This document shows positions 43,605 to 53,880 of a DNA stretch of 64,000 nucleotides, in pieces. The stretch's first letter is position 1; the number at the start of each line of letters is the position of its first letter. The position numbers and the translations under genes are program-made. This DNA comes from Distichodus sexfasciatus (taxonomy: Eukaryota > Chordata > Actinopteri > Characiformes > Distichodontidae). Under the pieces are notes generated by a model. It saw nothing but the letters and a program-made list of their open reading frames with translations. It ran no database searches and had not been told where the DNA came from. Location of the stretch: assembly GCA_032718565.1 (NCBI GenBank), contig JAVGVS010000654.1:38501-102500 (forward strand). The letters run 5' to 3'.

Positions 43605-43745
43605 AAAAATGTTTATTACATCATATTGAATGAGTTTCTTTAATATACCAAACAAAAATATACTTTTTAGAATACACTAATTTGACCATGACATGTGAAA
43701 ATGTATATTCCAGCAGAACAATGAAATTGTACATGTCAGAAATGG
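43605..43745. terminator. Shared 3' region with overlapping poly(A) signals
   Basis: AATAAA lies on the plus strand at 43600-43605, overlapping the Myb-like stop codon. TTTATT at 43612-43617 supplies AATAAA for the transposase transcript on the minus strand. The two convergent transcripts would overlap here. Inferred from sequence, not from transcript data. Confidence 0.5.
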
Positions 43746-44765
43746 CTATTTAATGTGGCACAATGCAAAAGCATCTCTATATGCAAGTCCTTCTCTGTGG
43801 TTTATTGTAATTGAAAGTACATCTGGATTGTCATCTTCTAGTATTGGAGGGTCTGGGCATCCTTGCTGTTTCAGGTAGTTATGAAGAACAGCTGTTGTAA
43901 TAATGACAATGCAGCATCTTCTTGGAGTGAATCGAAGTGTTTTACGAAGGCACTGAAAATGACTCTTCCAAACACCAAACATGCGCTCCACTAGACCCCT
44001 AGTGCGCATATGAGCTTGGTTGTAGCACCTTTGCTCAGGTGTAATTGGCTGCAAGTATGGTGTAAACAAAAAATTCCTTTGAGCATACCCACTGTCACCA
44101 AGCAATATTCCATTATGATCTCCTCTTTCAAACTGAGCATACAAAGATGAGTTCAGTAAAATCCGTGAATCATGAGTGGCACCTTTCCAACGTGCAACAA
44201 TGTTTGAAAACTGTAACTGGGCAGTACATACACCTTGGACATTAATGGAAAACCAGTTCTTGCGATTCCTGTATTCCTCAGCATCTGGGGTGGAGGGACG
44301 TTTAATGGGAATATGAGTTTCGTCAATGCATTCTATGACTCCTGGAAAGTTCCCATATTCATAGAATTGTACCTTGTAATTAACTTGGGTTGCAGCATCT
44401 GGGAAGTTTATGTACTGTCTTCTCAACACACAAATGGCCTTGCATACTCTGTGAACGACTTTACGCACTGTTGGTTCACTGACCCCACATAAATCCCCAG
44501 TTTCTCTGTGAAAGGTGCCACATGCCAAAAAACGTAAAGTTATGAGCACCTGCAGACTAACTGGAACAGGCCGTCCTCTTTGGGTAACAGATGAAAGACT
44601 CGGTTCCAAAAGAGAAATGATCTCCACAGCATTTACTTTATGCATTCGAAAACCATCTCGAAAACTGATTTCATCAAAAAATTGCAGTGGGTCACTTCTG
44701 TCAACAAGAATTTGTCTAGCAGGTGGTATTCGTTGATCATCATTGACATACTCTAAGTAATCCAT
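43746..44765 (-). CDS. Harbinger transposase (DDE nuclease, HARBI1-like), 339 aa
   Basis: Cuts and joins Harbinger ends. The single uninterrupted frame starts MDYLEYVNDD and ends ALCHIK, close in length to the vertebrate HARBI1 protein (about 350 aa). A helix-turn-helix-like stretch lies at about residues 91-111 (DLCGVSEPTVRKVV). The DDE triad is visible as D148 (GVIECIDETHIPI), D224 (LLGDSGYAQ) and E260 (RTRGLVERMFGVWK). The conserved ARWKGATHDSRIL block lies at 191-203. No stop, frameshift or missing catalytic residue. The gene faces the Myb-like partner tail to tail, 141 bp apart. It is an element gene, not host HARBI1, because it lies between Harbinger ends beside its usual partner. Confidence 0.93.
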   Translation of the reverse strand: MDYLEYVNDDQRIPPARQILVDRSDPLQFFDEISFRDGFRMHKVNAVEIISLLEPSLSSVTQRGRPVPVSLQVLITLRFLACGTFHRETGDLCGVSEPTVRKVVHRVCKAICVLRRQYINFPDAATQVNYKVQFYEYGNFPGVIECIDETHIPIKRPSTPDAEEYRNRKNWFSINVQGVCTAQLQFSNIVARWKGATHDSRILLNSSLYAQFERGDHNGILLGDSGYAQRNFLFTPYLQPITPEQRCYNQAHMRTRGLVERMFGVWKSHFQCLRKTLRFTPRRCCIVIITTAVLHNYLKQQGCPDPPILEDDNPDVLSITINHREGLAYRDAFALCHIK

Positions 44766-44940
44766 GTGTCTTCTTCAGCAAACAACATTAATCTGAAGTT
44801 AAACCTGCTTAAACCTGGCAGGTTTTATTTAAACCTCAATTTATTCCTGGACTAATTCTAATCTTCCTTCAGGAAAGAAGCTTAGTTCATTCAGGAATAG
44901 ACTTAGTCTAGGACTGTTTTATACCTTGACTGAGAAAGGA

Positions 44941-45000
44941 GATATATGTTAGTCTGCATTAAAAGGCTGTTTAAATCTAGGACTAGCTTTAATCTCTGTC
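44941..45000. mobile_element. Extra Harbinger terminus fragment
   Basis: ggctgtttaaatctaggact then agctttaatctctgtc. In reverse complement this matches the left end from gacagggtttaaattagg, but the outermost bases of the terminus are replaced by a T10 run. Confidence 0.5.
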
Positions 45001-45373
45001 TTTTTTTTTTAAAGAATAACTGACTTGACGACTTGTATGTGTAAGATAAATAATCTAATTTTAAGAAACATTGGCTACAATTATCTTATTAAGAAAAATG
45101 TACTGATTATAAGAACTTCTTAAAATGAAATAAGGAATTTAATTAAGCACAGAAAGGTTCTCATGCTCTCCATTACGAGTTAAGAAATTCAGGACAACTT
45201 TGCTTATTTTAAGAATATTAAAGCCAAAAACGGAAAAAGTGGAAAGATTTTTCTTTCTTGTTTTAGGAGATCTTTACAAGATAAATTTTCTCACTATATT
45301 GGCAGATAATTTTGCTTAATTCTGGCATTCTTTTCTTTTTCTTATTTTCTGACAATGATTTTTTGCAGTGTAG
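45001..45373 (+). mobile_element. CACTA-like non-autonomous repeat
   Basis: AT-rich with repeated ttaagaa / aaataagg motifs, ending ttttttgcagtgtag. Its terminus and several phrases match the repeat at 1-219. Confidence 0.45.
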
Positions 45374-45769
45374 GCTTAATCGATGACTGGGCCGACTGGC
45401 CCCTGATGTACAAACCTAAAAGTTAGGTTTAGTTTAGTCAGTTTATCCACCTTTTTTCCTTCCCCATATACAAAAGCACCTCAAATATCAAATCTCCGAT
45501 TCTCTTCTATAGTGCAGTCACATCATCACAACCACTTAAAAATCCTACCACACACACACACACTTTATTACCGGGCAGCAGCTGAAGCCGATTGTCTCTG
45601 CTGTCGCGTATCGTGGGCAGCTACGTCTTGCTAGCTGATATAATTACACTTGCAACGTTCACAATGAGAACATGCTGGAAAACTCAGCCGCTGCTGACCA
45701 ACGTCCGGGCAACTTAATGAGGTCTGTACTCACATTAGCATAGAAATCAAACACAATCAGAGCCAAGTC
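45374..45769. other. Unique sequence
   Basis: Short (CA)n at 45550-45564. No gene recognised. Confidence 0.4.
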
Positions 45770-45922
45770 ACGTGCAATGTGGCCACAGACCACTAGGGTG
45801 CAACGAACCGCTGGTTGAAAACCCCCGATATAATCGATCGTAGTCTGCCACAACATTGAGGCAGAATCGTCCACATCAGCATCGCGATGAATCTATGTGA
45901 TTAATTTCAACACCCCTAATGA
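45770..45922. mobile_element. DNA-element fragment (same family as 24893-25183)
   Basis: Shares cacagaccactagggtgcaa, accgctggttgaaaac, and a right end gattaatttcaacaccccta with the copy at 24893. Confidence 0.5.
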
Positions 45923-46215
45923 TCGTATGGACAAAGTTAGAGAAGTTAATTTTCAAGCTACAAGCCACTTATGATTTAACGTAGCTAAGCACTTATTTTA
46001 ATATAGTAGTTAGCGACTGCAGATTCTTGCTTCCATCTTTGCTAAGATACACTTCATCCTACGATTCCACCTTGTTTTGCTACATCACTATTTGTAAAAG
46101 CAACAAAGTAGTTAGTTACTTTTAAAGCTACACCATTTTAATAATAGCTTCACTACTAATAAGCTATTAAATAAAGCAGTGGAGTTGTTACTTATACTTA
46201 GCTACTCCCCAAAGC
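45923..46215. mobile_element. hAT-like end fragment
   Basis: Reads acaagccacttatgatttaa near 45960 and ends gttacttatacttagctact then ccccaaagc, the reversed form of a ggggagtagct-type terminus. Related fragments lie at 30366 and 53880. Confidence 0.4.
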
Positions 46216-47070
46216 TGCATATAGACTAACAAAATTTGGGATTGAAAGTCCGGATCATCAGTGTAATATAAACAAGTGCCCCTTTTGTGTTTGTGAACAC
46301 ATCCATGAATAAAAGCCTGTATAAAAGGCGAACCAAAACGTTAAAGCGTATGTGGCCCTATCAGAAATCAGAATATTTGCATTATCACAGCAAACACAAA
46401 CACTGAGTGAAATTATTTATCGTAAAGCCCCCTGTCAAATTTTACATTTTGTTATCTTCATATCACTACAACTACAATGACAGAAATTGCTCCAGCTAAT
46501 TAAATTGTTTCTTATATTAAAAAGCATCTTAAGTGGCATCTTTGTGCAATAAGAGGTTAAATATGAGCATTCTACCAACTCCATCAACAGAAACGGAAGA
46601 GCATTTTCTACTTATTTCTCTCAAATAGAAGAGCATTGTCTATGAGTAACTTACTCTTCCCACTGTGCTCGGGTGCATGAAGACCAGCATAATGGGTCCC
46701 AATTCAATACTAAAAGTTATGACCTTTGTATGCGAACAACCAAGAGTGTGTGCATGCACATGTGTTGCTCTCCATTTCTCCATGACAGATTTAGTGTAGC
46801 GTGTGTGTGCACAGCATGTCCCCCTCACACTCCCGGTGGTTAAAAATTACATAAATCCATCTGATTTATGGAGGAGCTCATTAATCATGCATGCATCCTC
46901 TTCCCAAATGTTGCATATTCAAATCTATAGGACAATAAAGAAACTCCAGCATGAATCTGTTTGATACTGCATGTGAACCGCTGAACCTGGGGATGTGCAA
47001 CTAAATGCATGGCAGACGGAAGTTCACAGATGGCTACAGAGCCTTTATTTATCCTTTATTTACCATGTCT
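46216..47070. other. Unique sequence, possible conserved part at 46835-46990
   Basis: Repeat-free. The part 46835-46990 contains ctcattaatcatgcatgcat and ttgcatattcaaat, AT-rich motif clusters, weak evidence of regulatory function. Confidence 0.25.
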
Positions 47071-47074
47071 TTAT

Positions 47075-47720
47075 GTGACCCTCCACGGCAAAACCAGTCG
47101 CTTGTCGCAACGGAGATTTCCGAGATGAACGAGCGTTTATGTTGCGTGGGGTAAAATTTTGGATTTTTTGTTTTTAGTGTTTTGAAACAGTGGAAGGTCT
47201 ATACTGTACTGTTGTGAATAAATTTGGCTGCAAAACTTACCCCTTCCATCCTAAAAACGTGACTTTCTTGAGGTGAGGAATTCAGTTCCAGCAGAATGTT
47301 AAAAGTTTCTGTTTTGACCGCTCTACTTCAATATTTACAGTAAATCCACTGATTGACTAGCGTGAAGTTATTTCTCCGGAATCCATCTTCGTCTCCCGAG
47401 TTCAGTTAACCTAACGCAGGTAGGCTATCTGTGTGGCTGTGAATGCAGCGTAGGCTACCGTAAATGCAAACGTAGCCGCGACCGCACCAAGCGTCTGTGA
47501 GTGCTACGGCGATAGTCAACTTCAAAGGCAGATTTCTCCGTTTCTCACTTGGCGTGACAGGAGAAACCCGACTCCTTTGAATGTTGATATCTCAGTCATA
47601 TGTCGTCCGATTCATTCGATATAGGTATGGTTTTGAAGGTTGATTTATGCTCTTTCATGAAAACAATAACTCAATTTTGAAAATTTGCGACAAGCGACTG
47701 GTTTTGCCGTGGAGGGTCAC
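47075..47720 (-). mobile_element. GTGACCC-family DNA transposon, copy C (646 bp, best preserved)
   Basis: Perfect terminal inverted repeats of 36 bp (gtgaccctccacggcaaaac... on the left and its exact reverse complement on the right). Identical TTAT flanks the element at 47071-47074 and 47721-47724. Given copy B's ATAT, the family makes 4-bp AT-rich duplications. Interior in reverse orientation relative to copies A and B. No transposase. I cannot assign a superfamily; 4-bp duplications occur in Sola and Chapaev-type elements. Confidence 0.9.
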
Positions 47721-47724
47721 TTAT

Positions 47725-48440
47725 GTGAAGTTGAAGAAGTGTCACCAGAATATTCTACCATATTATTCCATCGGTATGTTATCAGTTTATACCGTATTAA
47801 ATAAACTAACTAGAGAACTGTCATAGTTAAATACTCTTATAGAGCTGTATAAGGCAGTAGAGATTGTGGTTCTGTAGCAGCTACAATAATAAATTCACTG
47901 CTATAATTTAAACTCTCCCTCTCTACTACAGCCCACTCACAAATTAACTCCTGAACAAACAGTTTACAATCATGCTTTGCAGAGGGACTACTCTATATTA
48001 CACTGATTAATCACATCTCTCTTATTCCCTTTCAGCAGATTAGAAGGATGCAAAAAAACTTTATATACTTAAATGAAATGTAAGACGTTGCTGATTTCCT
48101 CCCAGCTTTTCCCGGGTGTTTCTGCCTCTCCCTCTCTGGAAGGGGCGGCGTCTCCCTCCACTTTTAATAGGTCTTTTAATTAGTTTGCTTTTTAATCTAT
48201 ATCTCATTAGTCTAAGACTCGGCTCAGCTGCAGTTTGGCGGGACGGAGAGGCAGAACGGGCTGAACCCTCCGCAAATAAAATTAAACAAATCTATGCTGC
48301 AAACCGTGCATACAAGTCATGCAACACTGTACCAGGAGTTTCGGTTACTCATGTTGGAGTTCAAGTGAGTGGATTTTTTTGCACCAACACAAAATTTGAG
48401 CAGTGGGCAGGAAATATATTTGGGGACTACTGGGTTACGG
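47725..48440. other. Unique sequence, possible conserved part at 48100-48290
   Basis: The part near 48155-48240 (ttttaattagtttgcttttt, ctcattagtctaagactcgg) is repeat-free and AT-motif rich. The 135-codon frame at 48116-48523 runs into a SINE and is not a gene. Confidence 0.3.
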
Positions 48441-48447
48441 ACTTGAA

Positions 48448-48493
48448 CCAGCGGCATTTCCATTTTCCGGCATTTAGCAGATACTTTAATCAG
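48448..48493 (-). mobile_element. SINE-B, left part of a split copy
   Basis: cggcatttccattttccggc then atttagcagatactttaatc, the SINE-B end. The copy resumes at 49248. Confidence 0.75.
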
Positions 48494-49247
48494 GGGTGCG
48501 TTCCCCAAAAGCATAGTTGCTAACGTATTGTTAACTATGTTAGCATCATTATGTTAGTTGCTAACGTACACTTTGCTAGTTGCTAATGTACACTATGTTA
48601 GTTGCTAACGTATACCATGTTAGTTGCTAACGTACACCATGTTAGTTGCTAACGCGCATTATGTCGTTAAAATACACCATGTTAGTTGCTAATGTACACT
48701 ATGTTAGTTGCTGACGTACACCATGTTAGTTGCTAATGCGCACTATGTCGTTAAAATACACCATGTTAGTTGCTAATGTACACTATGTTAGTTGCAAACG
48801 CACACTATGTTGTTAAAATACACCATGTTAGTTGCTAATGTACACCATGTTAGTTGCTAATGTACACTATGTTAGTTGCAAACGCACACTATGTCGTTAA
48901 AATACACCATGTTAGTTGCTAATGTACACTATGTTAGTTGCTAACGTACACCATGTTAGTTGCTAACACACACTATGTTGTTACCATACACTATGTTAGT
49001 TGCTTACGTATTCCATGTTAGTTGCTAACGTACGCCATGTTAGTTGCTAATGTACACCATGTTAGTTGCTAACGCGCACTATGTCGTTAAAATACACCAT
49101 GTTAGTTGCTAATGTACACTATGTTAGTTGCTAACGTACACCATGTTAGTTGCTAACGCACACTATGTTGTTACCATACACTATGTTAGTTGCTAACGTA
49201 CTCCATGTTAGTTGCTAATGTACACTATGTTTTTGGGAAACGCACCC
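48494..49247. mobile_element. Foldback MITE containing a 22-bp satellite (copy 1)
   Basis: 754 bp with inverted ends gggtgcgttccccaaaa and ttttgggaaacgcaccc, flanked by CAG at 48491-48493 and 49248-49250. Joining the flanks restores the SINE-B phrase. CAG fits the CWG target class of PIF/Harbinger elements. The interior is about thirty units of catgttagttgctaacgtac plus ac, with a recurrent 18-bp variant tatgtcgttaaaatacac giving a higher-order pattern. Confidence 0.85.
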
Positions 49248-49405
49248 CAGAGCAAGTCCCATTTCCTAATTTCAGGGAGAGTATCTCAGAGTTCAACTTG
49301 AAGTCAAGGGTCTTGTTTAAGGATCCAGCGGTGGAGGCAGGATTTAAACCCACAACCTCTAGGTCCAGACGTGTGTATGCTAACCACTAGACCACCACCA
49401 CCCCA
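49248..49405 (-). mobile_element. SINE-B, right part of the split copy
   Basis: Continues cagagcaagtcccatttcct, then aagtcaagggtcttgtttaa, reversed box B ggatttaaacccacaacc and reversed box A gctaaccactagaccacc. The sense strand is minus. Confidence 0.8.
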
Positions 49406-49460
49406 TGCACGACCTACCAATTACAGGGCCAACTCCCTAACCGTTACGCTACAAACTGTC
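49406..49460 (-). mobile_element. SINE-A head fragment
   Basis: Reads ttacagggccaactccctaa and ccgttacgctacaaactgtc, the reversed start of SINE-A. Confidence 0.55.
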
Positions 49461-49944
49461 CAATTAAATTAAATGACATAAATTGTGCAATTAAACACAC
49501 ACCCTCCAAATGTTCTACAATAACAAAAAGCTCATGTCTCGTGTGGTGCACAACCAAGTGACAAAATCATCATTATTTCCCTTTTTGTCCCTTTACTAAG
49601 CCTGCAAGGCATAAATTATACATGAACTCGACTGCATGAATATTACAGTTCATATCCAGGTCTGTGCACATCAATAATCATTAGATTACTTCTCCGACAA
49701 CGCTTCACGAAAAACGGTAATCATGGCTGAGGAGCTCAGGTGCATGCTGGGAGATGCAAGCTGGAGGAGCAGTGCATCTTGGGAAATGGAGCAATCAGGG
49801 GCTAATTGCTCAGCAGCTTCAGAGGATGCAGAGAAGTAGGGAGTGTGTGAAATAGAGAGAAAGAGAGAATCCACGCTATGTATTTTAGGGTAAGAAATAA
49901 TTATTCCATTGCTGTGAGTGTGGTTGTGCCTGTGCACATTTATT
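49461..49944. other. Unique sequence
   Basis: No gene or repeat family recognised. Confidence 0.4.
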
Positions 49945-50290
49945 TAGGAGGTTGTGAGGACTTGTGTGTCCCCTAAAACACAGGAAAAAGTGTGATTTCC
50001 CATTTTTTATGGCTTTGACGTTGTGGGGACTGGTCCCAACAAGAAATAATGATTTTATAGAAAATATCCATGATGTTAAAAATGTGCTCCTAATAGTTTT
50101 TTAATTGTGGCAATTAAAAATTATTTGGAGAATACCTTCCTCATGAGCACCTCGGTGATACCTTTATGGGTCCAGGACTCGAAGCGACAATGCTTCAATC
50201 ATGGGACCAACTCCATAACCGTTACAAGACTAGTATAAGTTTAAGGTTAAGGCTAGGCTACATCTAGTTATAATGGGAGTCAAGCAGATA
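49945..50290 (+). repeat. ttgtggggacc dispersed repeat, copy i, with a nested SINE-A fragment
   Basis: Begins aggttgtgaggacttgtgtg then tcccctaaaac, tttatggctttgacgttgtg, and ends with tataatgggagtcaagcaga. A reversed SINE-A fragment (ttcctcatgagcacctcggt ... taaccgttacaagac) lies at 50128-50228. Confidence 0.65.
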
Positions 50291-50334
50291 GTCATATAAG
50301 TGTAAGTGTGTGAGAGAGTGTGTGCGTACCATGT

Positions 50335-50515
50335 ATTTATGTGTTGTGGGGACCTTTTTGTCCCCTAAAATCACCTGTATTGTTTTTTATGGCGTGGTGG
50401 GGACATTGGAGAGGTTACTGAGGTTAACGTTAGGGTTAGGTGTAAAATTAAATACATCTAGTCATTATGAGAGTCTATGGAAGGACCCCACAAAGATAGT
50501 CCTACAAGACTCTGT
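50335..50515 (+). repeat. ttgtggggacc dispersed repeat, copy ii
   Basis: Contains gtgttgtggggacctttttg, tcccctaaaatcac, taacgttagggttaggtgta, gtcattatgagagtctatgg and aaggaccccacaaagatagt. It ends in a (GT)n, as do other copies. Confidence 0.75.
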
Positions 50516-50789
50516 GTGTGTGTGTGTGTGTGTATGGGTGTGTGTGTGGTATCAGTGTCAGAGATAATTGCTCAACCCATGTACAGATAGTAGCAATGAG
50601 GGAGAGGGTCTGCAGAGAGAGCCATTTAATGAGCTCATAGATTGATATAAACACACACACACACACACGGATATGATGAAAAGAAATAAACAAGCACACA
50701 ATTAAACTGGCTTAGCATCCGTGACCCTATGGTAGACGGCGTAAAATACGAGGCTTCTGAATGTTCACTAACTCTCTCGCTCACACACA
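50516..50789. other. (GT)n, (CA)n and unique spacer
   Basis: GT run at 50513-50550 and CA run at 50651-50668, otherwise ordinary DNA. Confidence 0.5.
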
Positions 50790-50940
50790 TACACACAATG
50801 ATGTAAACAGAACTGTAGCTGCCCTTTAGCTTAACCTTAACCTCCGTAACCAAAAGAAAAACTTCTGTCATTTTTGCTGACACAATCACATATTGTTTTT
50901 CGTCGTTACGTTTTTCGTTATTGTGTGAGCACAATGAGTC
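50790..50940 (-). repeat. ttgtggggacc dispersed repeat, partial reversed copy iv
   Basis: The phrase cttaaccttaacctccgtaa followed by ccaaaagaaaaac is the reverse complement of the middle of copy iii (cttttggttactgaggttaa). Confidence 0.5.
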
Positions 50941-52282
50941 CAAAAAGTAATTGTATTGTTTTTAAGGAGTGGTAGGCAAGAAATTTTGAAAATAAATGAA
51001 CATTGTTTAAAGTCATGAGCAATGGCCCTATTTGTTCTTTGTTCCCGGTTTGTTGTTGCACTGTGAAAACTGGAGCCACGTCGTCTCGTCTCTGTGTATA
51101 TCTGTACAGTATACAGCAGAGATGATAACGTTTACTTTGGCTTTGACTACAGAGATCCACGTTTCGTACTATCCAGTCATCCCAAAACACTACATGCTGT
51201 TTAGTGATGTGCCTCTTTCCATCTGACATTTTACCAATCATAAATTATTGTTCATTCCCAATAATCACAGTAAAAGTTTGAAATGATCATGATCTTGAAT
51301 TGGAATTCCTAAAGCTAGCCCAGCTCTAGCATTAAGACAGTATTAACAAATCTTTCTCCATAAAAGAGAAAACATTCATCTCTTTGTGAGAACCAAAACA
51401 CAACAGCAGAAAACTGATGGAAATAAACAGAAACAAGCAGCAGCAAGAGACGACAAAGCCGTAGGAAACCAAGCACACAACAGATTAAAAAGTGTAGAAA
51501 AATACTAACCGTATCCCACTGGATCCACAAGCGCGGCAAAGCAGGAGAGAGGGAGAGAAAGAGAGAGATTAAAATCACAATCAAGCATCTACAGCTGGCA
51601 TTCAGCGCATGGAGCAGCCAATCTGGGCTGATTGTAATGTCAGGGTTGTAAAGAGTCTGACGTTTCTCGCAGGCGTTGTGTTGATGGCGACTTTTTCTGA
51701 ACTTTAGCTCAAAACAAGCTCAAGAGCCATCTTTGGATGTCCAGTAGAACCCGATACATGATTTTTGTTAGCATGAAATAAGCTATTCAAAGAGAATAGA
51801 GAATAAAAGAATTAGCAGATACAATTTTGAGTCCTGAACTTCTCTTTATAAGCATTTTATCTCTTTTTTTCTCGATGTCTCGGTTGGAAAATTCTCGATT
51901 CTTTAGATTAAAAATTCTTTATTTCTCACATACACTGTTATGCAATTACAATGATTGCCTAATTTTTTGAAAATAGGGATTTCTTGAAACTTATTCTTTA
52001 AAAATGTTCCAACATCCCCCCACACAACAACCCCAACAATAAGAAATTAATCAACTATGAGTAATTTTTGCCGGATTTCGTGTAAGTGCAGTTTGGAGAG
52101 ATATTTCTGGGAAAGATTTGTGCAAATGTTTTATGAGGTTCTAATTATGTTAATTGTTCCAGGCACCAGTTTATTAATGAGGACAGGAAATACTGTTTCT
52201 AACGTCTACATTAAAAAAATTCAAGAAAGCCTGACTCTTTGGAAGCCAAATATTATGAAAATGACTAAAAGCCAGTTTAAGT
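50941..52282. other. Unique sequence, 1.3 kb without recognised repeats
   Basis: Ordinary AT-rich DNA with a short GA run at 51547-51567. No exon with a recognisable domain. Confidence 0.4.
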
Positions 52283-52526
52283 GTAAATGAGTCATTTTTT
52301 GTTATTGTGAACACACCACATCACAGCACACAATGCACCATAACGAAAACCCATCCATGAAGGAGCAGTGGGCAGATGACATGGTCAGTGCCCGGTAGAG
52401 CAGTACTTGGGGACGGTACCTTGCTCATGAGTACCTCAGTGGTACCTTTACCAGTGTGTGATTTGAACTGGCAACCCTCCGACCACGGGGTGAATGCCCT
52501 AAACGTTACGCTACCAACTGCCCTAA
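52283..52526 (-). mobile_element. SINE-A copy, near full length
   Basis: Starts gtaaatgagtcattttttgt; has aacccatccatgaaggagca, cttggggacggtaccttgct, gtacctcagtggtaccttta, the reversed box B gtgatttgaact, and the end cgctaccaactgccct. Confidence 0.8.
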
Positions 52527-53040
52527 ACCAATCCTAAAAATAAAGCTGGACAAAAAAATATGGCAAAACAAACACTCACTCATATTCCTACTTTTGGAGT
52601 TTTTGTGTGGCAGAAAGGCTGAACATTTTAAACAGAATAAAGCCTCCAGCTGTTTAAGGCATGATGGAGGTAGACATTGAGAAATTCTCCAAAGGTTCAA
52701 TTACGTTTGGATCTGGTACAGTTGGCCATGGAAGAACGAGGGAAGAAGATCATAAGGGAGCATTTTCACCATGGGGTCCAGCTGACCCTGTATAACAGCC
52801 TGGTATTCCTAGCGTCATGCTGAGGAATCATCAGATCTAATGACTCCGGCGAGACGGTCGCCTGTAGCAGTGTTTGCTAACCGCAGAAACCGATTTCATT
52901 CTTTGGCTTTCACAAAACACAAGCAAGGAAAAATAAAAACCTGTGTAAAATGACTTGACCAACTTGACGTTGAAAATGTTGGGTTGCAGCTTAATTCATG
53001 TAGTGATGCTACTATTTTCACATAATGTTTTGTAGTAGGT
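52527..53040. other. Unique sequence
   Basis: No gene or repeat family recognised. Confidence 0.4.
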
Positions 53041-53195
53041 TATTAATTCATTCATTCATTCGTTCGTTCATTCATTATCTGAACCACTTAATCAGAACTG
53101 GGGTCACGGGGGGGACTGGAACCTATCCCAGGAACTTACGGGCACAAGGATGGGAAAAATTCTGGGCAGGCGCCAACATACCGCAGGAGTAGCTT
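53041..53195 (-). mobile_element. SINE-C fragment (tail half)
   Basis: ttcattcattcattcgttcg then tcattatctgaaccacttaa and tggggtcacggggggg...ggaacctatcccaggaac. The tRNA-like head is absent; a SINE-B copy follows. Confidence 0.7.
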
Positions 53196-53233
53196 ATTTA
53201 CATTTACATAATTTAGAAGACACTCTTATACAG
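53196..53233 (-). mobile_element. SINE-B, left part of a second split copy
   Basis: tttacatttacataatttag then aagacactcttatacag, the SINE-B end. It resumes at 53841 with cagagcgacttcc. Confidence 0.7.
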
Positions 53234-53840
53234 GAGTGCGTTTCCCAAAAACATAACATAGTTTACATTAGCAACTTACACAGTGTACATTAGCAATTAA
53301 CACAGTGTATATTAGCAACTAACACAGTGTATATTAGCAATTAACACAGTGTATATTAGCAACTAACACAGTGTATATTAGCAACTAACACAGTGTATAT
53401 TAGCAATTAACAAAGTGTACATTAGCAACTTACACAGTGTACATTAGCAATTAACACAGTGTACATTAGCGACTAACAGTGTATATTAGCAATTAACACA
53501 GTGTATATTAGCAATTAACACAGTGTATATTAGCAACTAACACAGTGTATATTAGCGACTAACAGTGTATATTAGCAATTAACAAAGTGTACATTAGCAA
53601 CTTACACAGTGTACATTAGCAATTAACACAGTGTACATTAGCGACTAACACAGTGTATATTAGCAATTAACATGGTGTACATTAGCGACTAACAAAGTGT
53701 ACATTAGCAATTAACACAGTGTACATTCGCAATTAACACAGTGTACATCAGCAACTAACACAGTGTACATTAGCAATTAACACAGTGTACATTAGCAGCT
53801 AACATAGTGTTGCTAACATGCACTTTTGGGAAATGCAGCC
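53234..53840. mobile_element. Foldback MITE containing a 22-bp satellite (copy 2)
   Basis: 607 bp with inverted ends gagtgcgtttcccaaaa and ttttgggaaatgcagcc, flanked by CAG at 53231-53233 and 53841-53843. The interior repeats cagtgtacattagcaattaa plus ca (22 bp), the reverse complement of the unit in copy 1. The target position in SINE-B is the same as in copy 1. Confidence 0.85.
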
Positions 53841-53880
53841 CAGAGCGACTTCCATTTTCTTATCTTTTACAATGCAATAG
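53841..53880 (-). mobile_element. SINE-B, right part, truncated
   Basis: cagagcgacttccattttct then tatcttttacaatgcaatag. The rest of the SINE is not present. Confidence 0.65.

Larger units (their letters stand above)
42463..44940. mobile_element. PIF/Harbinger transposon with two genes
   Basis: Left end gggcggtttcccagacaggg. The right end is recognised in reverse complement as ctttctcagtcaaggtataa followed by a subterminal aagcttctttcctgaa block that pairs with aagcttcctgaa near 42530. Last bases of the right end are degraded. It is about 2.5 kb and encodes a DDE transposase and a Myb/SANT-like protein in tail-to-tail orientation, the standard animal Harbinger layout. The target duplication cannot be read because the left flank is another Harbinger end. 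A further terminus-like fragment lies at 44968-45000. Confidence 0.85.

Noticed and set aside
43746..44765. Host HARBI1 gene
   Set aside because: The host gene is not expected between Harbinger ends beside a Myb-like partner and a cluster of its own MITEs; a transposon copy explains all of this.
48116..48523. 135-codon frame starting MFLPLPLWKG
   Set aside because: Its 3' part runs into SINE-B and the foldback element, so it is not a conserved gene.
48494..49247. Regular 22-bp repeats considered as a CRISPR array
   Set aside because: There are no unique spacers; units are directly joined, and the setting is a eukaryotic transposon.
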